Assembly (NCBI GenBank): GCA_964405325.1 | Contig: CAYONM010000179.1 | Coordinates: 1-7,614, forward strand | Direction of reading: 5' to 3' | DNA: 7,614 nt | DNA from: CAYONM01 sp964405325 | GTDB lineage: Bacteria; Planctomycetota; UBA11346 | In this document: positions 1 through 5,593 of the stretch, piece by piece | How the letters are laid out: each line of letters begins with the position of its first letter | How positions within the stretch are numbered: the first letter of the stretch is position 1 | Made by a program: the position numbers and the translations under genes | Notes under the pieces: generated by a model | Told to the model about the DNA's origin: nothing | Databases searched by the model: none | What the model saw: only the letters and a program-made list of their open reading frames with translations

Positions 1-1205
1 ACATGGCTCTTATCGATTTCCAGATCATCGCCTTGGATGGCGACGGAGATATCTTTGCCGTGTTGGTTGGCGATTTCGCGGATGATACGTGGAAGGCGCT
101 GGATCAGGCCGCGAATCGGCACCCGTCGGATCGCCATCAGGCTTTCCTGTAGTTGGTCGGACAATTCGTGAAAGGAATTGGTGACGACCCTCAGCTCGCC
201 TCGGAATTCTTCGGCGACATCCTGGCGTAGGGCACTGGCCTGCAGGTGATCGTACATGTCGCCAATTACGATCAGATCGCCGACAAATCCGAGGAAGGCG
301 TCGATGCTGGATTCGGAGATGCGCATGGTGCGGGCGGGTTGCTGCTGTTTTTCAAGGGGATTTTCCGGTGTAATCGGCTTGGCGCTAGGTTGTGCATGGA
401 GCACCTTCTGTATTTTCTTATGGATATCTTTGCGCAATGGGCTGTCCAGACCGACTGCTTGGTGCAATAGGGCCGCATCCTGCTGGATGCTTCGGATGGT
501 TTCCGATTGTTCAGGTGTTGATGCCTCAGCCAGATGATCGAGGATGCCGATCAGCTTCTTGGTTGATTCTTCTGACAGCGGCGCCGGGTCTGAGTCGCAG
601 AGCAGGGCGTTCAATCGAGCCAGTCGATCGGCTTCAAGATGGTTAGATTGCAGTGATCCGTTTGCTGGTTCGTCTACCTCGACATTATGCAGCAATTGCA
701 CTAATTCCAGGGCACGTGTCAATTCTGGCAGGTCGCTGTGTTGATGGGCCTCCCGTAGAATGGTGAGCAGTTCCGCAGCCATTGAGTCTGGTGTCGGCTG
801 TTCACGACCGGCCGTGGAAAAGCGGTTCAGTAGCTCCTGTTCGGCGGTGGGATCCTGATCCACGCGGCCGTTGTCGCGAATCGCTTGAAAAAGCAGCGCC
901 AAACGATCGCGGCCTTGCAATAAGGTATCGATGACGGTTCGCGAGCAGAGGATTTTTTTCTGTCGTATTTCATCCAGGAGGTCTTCCAGGCCGTGTGCCA
1001 GGTTTTTGATGGCATGCAGGCCGAAAAAGGCGGCGTTGCCCTTGATGGAATGCGCGACTCGGAAGATGGCTTCCACTAGCTCCAGGCGCTGCGGTTGTTG
1101 TTCCAGCTGGAGGAACCGTTCGTTCAAGTTGTCCAGGTCGTCGAGGGCCTCGTCTACGAATTCTGCGCGCAGCTGCGGATCGATATGAAATCCGGTTCCG
1201 TTCAT
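1..1205 (-). CDS. CheA-like Hpt histidine kinase (partial, C-terminus outside window)
   Basis: The gene reads from ATG at 1205 leftward off the window edge; 401 codons are visible without a stop. Residues about 8-112 form a histidine phosphotransfer (Hpt/P1) domain with the phosphorylatable His52 in the HSIKGNAAFFG motif. From Met294 (MRISESSIDAFLGFVGDLIVIG) begins a CheA-type P3 dimerisation region. Residues about 357-401 (PRIIREIANQHGKDI, then LEIDKSHV) match the start of the CheA ATPase domain (P4). The catalytic ATPase and any CheW-like P5 domain are cut off. In known CheA proteins the ATPase phosphorylates the Hpt histidine, which then passes phosphate to a receiver. The roughly 180 residues between P1 and P3 look helical and charged, and I see no recognisable CheY-binding P2 domain. 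The start overlaps the stop of the receiver gene by 4 bp (ATGA), which implies translational coupling. No chemoreceptor or cheW gene is visible here, so a non-motility role is possible. Confidence 0.88.
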   Translation of the reverse strand, partial: MNGTGFHIDPQLRAEFVDEALDDLDNLNERFLQLEQQPQRLELVEAIFRVAHSIKGNAAFFGLHAIKNLAHGLEDLLDEIRQKKILCSRTVIDTLLQGRDRLALLFQAIRDNGRVDQDPTAEQELLNRFSTAGREQPTPDSMAAELLTILREAHQHSDLPELTRALELVQLLHNVEVDEPANGSLQSNHLEADRLARLNALLCDSDPAPLSEESTKKLIGILDHLAEASTPEQSETIRSIQQDAALLHQAVGLDSPLRKDIHKKIQKVLHAQPSAKPITPENPLEKQQQPARTMRISESSIDAFLGFVGDLIVIGDMYDHLQASALRQDVAEEFRGELRVVTNSFHELSDQLQESLMAIRRVPIRGLIQRLPRIIREIANQHGKDISVAIQGDDLEIDKSH

Positions 1206-1624
1206 GGCTCCTCCCGCTGCATGCCTTGGAGAATGCGTAATTTATTCTGCCAATTTTCCAGCCAGGCGATGGCGTGGCTGATGGCGTTCTCCAATTCGCT
1301 CATGTCTGCGAGCGGTTTGAAAATACAGGTCTCGGCGCCACGGCGGAAACAATCCAGAGCATGGTCCAGGGTCACATGGCCGGTGATCATGATCACCCGG
1401 GTCATTGGATAGTCCTTCCGGATATGCGCTAATAGATCCGTGCCGAGCATGCCGGGCATGATGATATCCGAAATCACCACCTCATAGCGACCCGTGGCCA
1501 TTTTTTCCAGTGCCAGACGACCACTGCTGGCATTGTCCACGGTATAGCCAAGCAAACGGAAATGCCGTTGCAGAAGATTCCGGATTTCGTCCTCATCGTC
1601 GACGAACAAGAGGTGGGCGGGCAT
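1202..1624 (-). CDS. Stand-alone CheY-like response regulator receiver
   Basis: This 140-residue protein is essentially one receiver (REC) domain. The acidic pocket is D9/D10 (LLFVDDED), the phospho-acceptor is D53 (VVISDIIMPG), the switch residue is T81 (IMITGH) and the conserved lysine is K103 (FKP). A short helical tail (about residues 108-140) follows and there is no DNA-binding or enzymatic output domain. It probably acts as a phosphate shuttle or a protein-interaction regulator. I chose the ATG at 1624 because the REC fold begins there and a TGAGGAG Shine-Dalgarno lies 6 nt upstream; the open frame continues upstream only as a shadow over the kinase gene. It lies 10 bp after the histidine kinase stop and its stop overlaps the CheA-like start, so the three genes are almost certainly one transcript. 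The likely phosphodonors are the adjacent kinase and the Hpt domain; this is inference from neighbourhood. Confidence 0.93.
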   Translation of the reverse strand: MPAHLLFVDDEDEIRNLLQRHFRLLGYTVDNASSGRLALEKMATGRYEVVISDIIMPGMLGTDLLAHIRKDYPMTRVIMITGHVTLDHALDCFRRGAETCIFKPLADMSELENAISHAIAWLENWQNKLRILQGMQREEP

Positions 1625-1634
1625 GGTTCGCTCC

Positions 1635-2831
1635 TCAGCTTGCTGGCCCGGTGTCGGGAAGTGGTAAGCGGACGGAGAAACAGGCACCGCCGGTAGCCTG
1701 GTTCCGGCAGCGGATGCTGCCACCGTGTTCTTCGACGATGCGTTTGACGATGGACAGTCCCAGTCCGGTGCCGCGCCCCTGTTCCTTGCTGGTCACGAAC
1801 GGTTCGAAGATATGATCGAGCTGAAGCGGATCGATGCCATGGCCGTTGTCACTGATATCGCAGACCAGTTCCCGATCCTGTTGACGGATCGAAATGGTGA
1901 TGGTCGGCGCGGGCACCTTTTCGACCGCATCGACGGCATTGTTCAGCAGGTTGACCAGGACTTGGATCAATTGTGTCTCGTCACCGAGCAAGGCGGGGAT
2001 GGCTTCGTCGATATGATGTGTGATGTGGAGGCCTCGCTTCAGACGATTGCGGCAGAGTCCTTCGGCCTGCTCGAGACAGACATCTATTCGGCAGCGGCTG
2101 GATGTCTTGGTGCCGCGTCGGGCATAACTGCGCAGGCCGGTGATAATGTTCGAAACCCGGTCGATGCCTTTTCTCATATCCGCGATGACATCGGGGATAT
2201 CTTGAAAATACTGATGGTATTCGTCTGGTGCCTGATTGAAAACACCATGTTCTGTGCTGCGGCGCCAGTACAGTTCCAGGGTTTGAATATTACCGGCAAT
2301 GAAGGTCAGCGGGTTGTTCAGTTCATGCGCGACTCCGGCGGCCAATTGCCCCAGGGTGGCCATGCGGTCGGCATGGACCATCTGCTGTGCTCGCTCTTCG
2401 ACCAGTTCGTGCAGTTCCTGGGTTTCCAACAGCAGGTCGCGGTTTTTCTGTTCAAGTTGTCGTTCCAACTCGACGATGCGATTCCCCACGCCGAGCCGGG
2501 CTTTCAATTCACCAGGATGGAAGGGTTTGTTGACAAAGTCGTCGGCGCCGGCATCCAGGGCGGTGATCAGGTCATCGGTCTGGTTCCGATAGGTCAGCAT
2601 GATCACGTAGTGCGGGCGCTGTTCCGCCCGTAATAGGCGACACACCTCGATGCCATCCATGCCCGGCATCATCCAGTCCAGGATGACGATGCGCGGCGGG
2701 CCCGGTTGCCGCAGCTCGGACAGGGCGCTGGCGCCATCGTTGTGGACACTGACCTCGTAGTTCCAGCGGGTCAGCAGGCTTTCCAGCAATTGCTGCGACA
2801 GCAGATCGTCTTCGGCGAGGAGAATGGACAT
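1635..2831 (-). CDS. Receiver-histidine kinase hybrid (REC-HisKA-HATPase)
   Basis: This is a 398-residue soluble kinase with no transmembrane segment. Residues 1-115 are a receiver domain with acidic D8/D9, phospho-acceptor D52 (VILDWMMPGMDG), T80 and K102 (FVNKPF). A coiled linker (about 117-155, rich in E, Q, L and R) leads to the HisKA dimerisation helix with phosphorylatable H169 in LAAGVAHELNNPL. The HATPase domain has an N box (N294-N298), G1 box DNGHG (328-332), F box (IFEPF, 341-345) and G2 box GTGLGL (354-359), so it should be catalytically competent. Here the receiver precedes the kinase core, an arrangement in which phosphorylation of REC by another kinase can gate activity. The start is the ATG at 2831, where the REC fold begins; the Shine-Dalgarno is weak. 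It lies 45 bp after the purM-like gene and 10 bp before the stand-alone receiver. The input signal is unknown because there is no sensor domain. Confidence 0.95.
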   Translation of the reverse strand: MSILLAEDDLLSQQLLESLLTRWNYEVSVHNDGASALSELRQPGPPRIVILDWMMPGMDGIEVCRLLRAEQRPHYVIMLTYRNQTDDLITALDAGADDFVNKPFHPGELKARLGVGNRIVELERQLEQKNRDLLLETQELHELVEERAQQMVHADRMATLGQLAAGVAHELNNPLTFIAGNIQTLELYWRRSTEHGVFNQAPDEYHQYFQDIPDVIADMRKGIDRVSNIITGLRSYARRGTKTSSRCRIDVCLEQAEGLCRNRLKRGLHITHHIDEAIPALLGDETQLIQVLVNLLNNAVDAVEKVPAPTITISIRQQDRELVCDISDNGHGIDPLQLDHIFEPFVTSKEQGRGTGLGLSIVKRIVEEHGGSIRCRNQATGGACFSVRLPLPDTGPAS

Positions 2832-2876
2832 AGCACCAACAGCATACCCGCCAGGAGCCGGTACCGCCAGATGCCA

Positions 2877-4070
2877 TCAGCGGTATTCGTGCACGCCACC
2901 TTCGCCGTGGATCACCACTTCGTTGCCGGCGTGGCCGCTGGCTTCGACCCGGCCGCTGATGCGAGCGTCGATCCGACAGCTGGCGGCGGCGTCCAGGCAG
3001 GCCTGGGCATGGGTTTCGGGCAGGATCGCTTCCAGACGCGCGCCCATGTTGTAGACGCTGTACATCTCGGCCCAGCTTTGCTGACTGTGCGCCTGTAGGA
3101 GCTGGAACAGCGGCGGAACCGGGAAGGGATTGTCTTTGACGAAGCGTAGTCCCTGGCCGAAGCCGACGATCTTGGTCTGGCCGCCGCCGGAGCAGTGGAT
3201 CAGGCCATGCAGATCGGCAGCCGGGATCGCTTCCAAGAGCAGCTTGATCAACGGCAGGTAGGTGCGGGTGGGCGACAACAGGGCGCTGCCGACGGTGAAA
3301 GCGTCATCACCAGGCAGCGGATCCTGCAAGCGATGCTGGCCGCAGTAGACCAGGGCCGGATCGATTTCTGGGGCGTAGGTCTCGGGGTATTGCTCGCGAT
3401 AGCCAGCGCCGAGGGCTTCGTGCCGGGCGCTGGTCAGGCCGTTGGAGCCGATGCCGGCGTTGGGCTGGTTTTCCCAGCGGGCCTGGCCGGTGGAGGCGAA
3501 GCTGACGATCACATCACCGGGTTGCATGCGCGCGGCGTCAATCACTTGGTCGCGATGCACGCGGGTGGTGACGGTGCAGCCGACATCAACCGTGCGGACC
3601 ACGTCGCCGACATCGGCGGTTTCGCCACCGCACATGATGCAGGGGATACCCTCATCCGTGAGCAGGTCGCACAGGGCCTGATAGCCGCTGATGATACCGG
3701 CGATGGCGGTGCCGGGCACCCGTTTGGCGTTCCGGCCGATGGTGTTGCTGATCAGATATGGTCCCATGGCGCCAACACAGCCGCAGTCATCCAGGTTCAT
3801 GATCAGGGCATCCTGGGCGATCCCGGCCCAGACCTGTTCGCCCAGGCCTTCCATCCAGGCCAGATAGCCCAGAGCGGCCTTGCTGCCGGCGGTATCGGCA
3901 TGCACCACCAGACAGTGGTCTGTAGCGCCCGTCAGCTGGTCGGGAATGATCTTGCAGAAAGCGCCGGGAAACAGTCCGGCATCCTGGTTGGTGATGGCGG
4001 CGTGGACTTCGGCCTTGCCGGCGGAGACGCCGCGCGCTTGGTACTGCTGGTCGTGGCGATCGATGCTCAT
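2877..4070 (-). CDS. purM: Phosphoribosylformylglycinamidine cyclo-ligase (AIR synthase), long form
   Basis: The 397-residue protein belongs to the PurM/AIR synthase family, which uses ATP to close formylglycinamidine ribonucleotide to aminoimidazole ribonucleotide in de novo purine synthesis. Visible family motifs are GVSAGK (14-19), DALIMNLDD (87-95), GGETADVGD (148-156), SNGLTSAR (209-216), LLSPTRTY (264-271), HCSGGGQTK (292-300), PFPVPPLF (315-322) and EMYSVYNMG (335-343). It is about 50 residues longer than the roughly 345-residue E. coli enzyme. By memory its wording is closest to the 385-390-residue Bacteroidota PurM, with features such as GLFPGAFCKIIPD and SPTRTY. I placed the start at the ATG at 4070, where family similarity begins; the frame remains open far upstream but there is only antisense to the plus-strand gene. 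No good Shine-Dalgarno is visible. It is first in the leftward signalling operon. A paralogue with a different substrate is possible, because AIR synthase-related proteins exist. Confidence 0.9.
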   Translation of the reverse strand: MSIDRHDQQYQARGVSAGKAEVHAAITNQDAGLFPGAFCKIIPDQLTGATDHCLVVHADTAGSKAALGYLAWMEGLGEQVWAGIAQDALIMNLDDCGCVGAMGPYLISNTIGRNAKRVPGTAIAGIISGYQALCDLLTDEGIPCIMCGGETADVGDVVRTVDVGCTVTTRVHRDQVIDAARMQPGDVIVSFASTGQARWENQPNAGIGSNGLTSARHEALGAGYREQYPETYAPEIDPALVYCGQHRLQDPLPGDDAFTVGSALLSPTRTYLPLIKLLLEAIPAADLHGLIHCSGGGQTKIVGFGQGLRFVKDNPFPVPPLFQLLQAHSQQSWAEMYSVYNMGARLEAILPETHAQACLDAAASCRIDARISGRVEASGHAGNEVVIHGEGGVHEYR

Positions 4071-4253
4071 GGCGGGGGATGGTCGTCTGGTTTGTTGGGG
4101 AGCAAGGCTCGGGCCCCGTCCGGTGCGTGGCACCGTTCTGGCGGGGTGCAACGGTTGGTGTGAGACGGGGGCGCAGCCAGGCAAGCGAAGTCTTCTTGGC
4201 AAAAGCCGGTCGGGGGTGCGCTTGCCAGTCCCGGGCCTGGTGGCCATACTCCC
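4071..4253. promoter_or_regulatory. Divergent intergenic control region
   Basis: These 183 bp lie between the starts of the leftward purM-like operon and the rightward AmaP-like gene, so promoters for both must lie here or inside the neighbouring genes. The stretch is GC-rich. A perfect dyad, CGGTGC-GTG-GCACCG, sits at 4121-4135. Its right arm can alternatively pair with AACGGT at 4150-4155 (through ACCGTT at 4132-4137), giving two mutually exclusive stems. I found no convincing minus-strand promoter for the purM operon. Whether the dyad is an operator is unknown. Confidence 0.45.
4222..4250 (+). promoter_or_regulatory. Candidate sigma70-type promoter for the AmaP-like gene
   Basis: TTGCCA (4222-4227) matches 5 of 6 bases of the -35 consensus. 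It is followed by exactly 17 bp and then CATACT (4245-4250), which matches 4 of 6 bases of the -10 consensus. A start of transcription about 7 bp downstream would fall at 4257, on the ATGATG start of the gene, which would make the transcript leaderless. Chance occurrence cannot be excluded. Confidence 0.35.
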
Positions 4254-5390
4254 ATGATGGTGGGATTTCTCCGCTGCCTTATCTACTGCCAGGCCGTGCT
4301 GGTGGGGCTGTGCCTGATCCAGTTGGCGGCGGATCCGTCGTGGCTCGACTGGGTGTTGGACCGCTGCGTGGATTATTTCGGATCGGACCATGCCCTCTCG
4401 GCGCGGGTCGTTCTGGCCGCGGCCGGCGCTCTGCATCTGTTGGCAGTCGGTGCCTTGTTTGTGCACTGGATGCACCGCCATCGTTATAGTCGGGAGGTGA
4501 CGTATCAGACCGAGCATGGCCGTATATCGGTCAGCCTCTTGGCTATCGAGGAAGCACTCAGCCGGGCGGTCGAGAACGAGCCCGGGGTGCGCAAGGTGTA
4601 TGTGCGGGTGCGCGAGGATCGGGTTCGTCGGTGCATCGTCATCGAGGCCAACTTGACTCTGTGGGAGATGAGCAGTGTTTCCGAGCAGAACCGTCGTTGC
4701 CAGGACATCATCCGGCAGCGATTCGCCGAATTGATGCCTGAGAAGACTGTCGTCCAGATCGAACTGAATGTCAGCCGGCTGAAGCATCGTTATGATTCCG
4801 ACGCCTTTGTGCCGGTGGCCGAAGCTTTGACGCGGCAGCGCACTCGGCTGACTGAGATGCCCGAGACCGCCAACTCGTTGACACCTGGCCTGGCAGCCAC
4901 TCACGGTCAGGTTGACAATATCGCTGGCGCGGCCTTGTTGGCCCAGGCGCGGCATGTTCCCCGTCCCAAGGCCACCGATGCCACTCCGGCAGCCACACCC
5001 CTGGTCGAAGATCCCCAAACGAGCGATCAGACCCAGCTCACCGAGGGGGCTCAGGTGGTGGCAGCGGTTCGACGATTGCAGGCCGAGCAGCACCCCGGTG
5101 AAGATATGCAGGCCCGCAATGCTGTGCAGAAGCGCTACAAAGACCTGACCAAACAAGGCAAGGAGCCGCCCCTGGAGGCCTCGACCAGCATGCCGGCTGG
5201 CGAGGACGATCGCCGCAGCACCGAGCCCACCGCCACCAACACCTTGGGCGAAACCGGTGAAGAGGTTTTCGATGACTTGTATTTTGGTCCCACGTATCCG
5301 GTGGTCCAGGACGGCCAGGAACCCGACTACTCCGGCAGCGCCCTACCGGCGGACATGCCGCCGTCTCGGACCTACGATCGGGATCGTTGA
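4254..5390 (+). CDS. AmaP/Asp23-like membrane protein with disordered C-terminal tail
   Basis: The product has 378 residues. Two hydrophobic segments (about 5-25 and 50-71) form an N-terminal hairpin in the membrane, followed by a basic stop-transfer patch (HWMHRHRYSR). Residues about 84-178 resemble the Asp23/AmaP fold: GRISVSLLAIEEALSRAV, then PGVRKVYVRVRED, then a IVIEANLTLWE strand, a helix with QNRRCQDIIRQRF and a closing strand TVVQIELNVSRL. In Firmicutes AmaP anchors the envelope-stress protein Asp23 to the membrane; that function is not shown here. The last 200 residues are Pro/Thr/Asp/Glu/Gln-rich and probably disordered. The start is ATG 4254 or ATG 4257: there is an in-frame stop at 4161 and no ATG, GTG or TTG between it and 4254. 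No strong Shine-Dalgarno is present, only GGTGG 10 nt upstream. It is transcribed toward ffh, separated by 203 bp. The family call is from pattern memory and moderate in strength; the gene itself is secure. Confidence 0.8.
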   Translation: MMVGFLRCLIYCQAVLVGLCLIQLAADPSWLDWVLDRCVDYFGSDHALSARVVLAAAGALHLLAVGALFVHWMHRHRYSREVTYQTEHGRISVSLLAIEEALSRAVENEPGVRKVYVRVREDRVRRCIVIEANLTLWEMSSVSEQNRRCQDIIRQRFAELMPEKTVVQIELNVSRLKHRYDSDAFVPVAEALTRQRTRLTEMPETANSLTPGLAATHGQVDNIAGAALLAQARHVPRPKATDATPAATPLVEDPQTSDQTQLTEGAQVVAAVRRLQAEQHPGEDMQARNAVQKRYKDLTKQGKEPPLEASTSMPAGEDDRRSTEPTATNTLGETGEEVFDDLYFGPTYPVVQDGQEPDYSGSALPADMPPSRTYDRDR

Positions 5391-5593
5391 GCATCGCAAG
5401 CGGTAGCCGCTTCTATGGCTTGCGGTTCTGATCACGCGCGGCAGCATGCGAAGCCGATTTTGACCTGGATTGATCCGGTCTTTTGACGGCCCTGGTCCGG
5501 TGGTCGCTGCAGCATCATTGTTCGGCGAGGGCACTCTCACTCAGCAGCAGTGGCGTTATATCAGGCGCCCACGCACGACGAAGGTAACCACGC
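5391..5593 (+). other. Intergenic region before ffh with small hairpins
   Basis: Just after the upstream stop codon, CGCAAGC (5395-5401) pairs with GCTTGCG (5418-5424). Nested inside and competing with it, AAGCGG (5398-5403) pairs with CCGCTT (5407-5412) around a TAG loop. Neither is followed by a T run, so this is not a classical intrinsic terminator. I see no convincing promoter for ffh in the rest; TTGAC-like hexamers at 5460 and 5483 lack a matched -10. A GAAGG Shine-Dalgarno ending at 5584 lies 9 nt before the ffh ATG. Confidence 0.4.

Noticed and set aside
1725..2633. Long plus-strand open frame opposite the receiver-kinase (302 codons)
   Set aside because: Antisense to a kinase with every catalytic motif present; no recognisable domain.
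4128..4143. Sigma54-like sequence TGGCACCGTTCTGGCG upstream of the AmaP-like gene
   Set aside because: GG-N10-GC spacing fits, but the -12 element is TGGC rather than TTGC and such GC-rich matches are frequent by chance. It also overlaps the dyad at 4121-4135.
3195..4163. Plus-strand open frame opposite purM (322 codons, Gly/Ala/Asp-rich)
   Set aside because: Mirror frame of a conserved enzyme; composition is low-complexity and no motif is recognisable.
4071..5156. N-terminal extension of the purM frame by about 360 codons on the minus strand
   Set aside because: The extension is antisense to the AmaP-like gene, shows no family similarity before MSIDRHD, and the conserved PurM N-terminus begins right after the ATG at 4070. 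It is a high-GC shadow frame.
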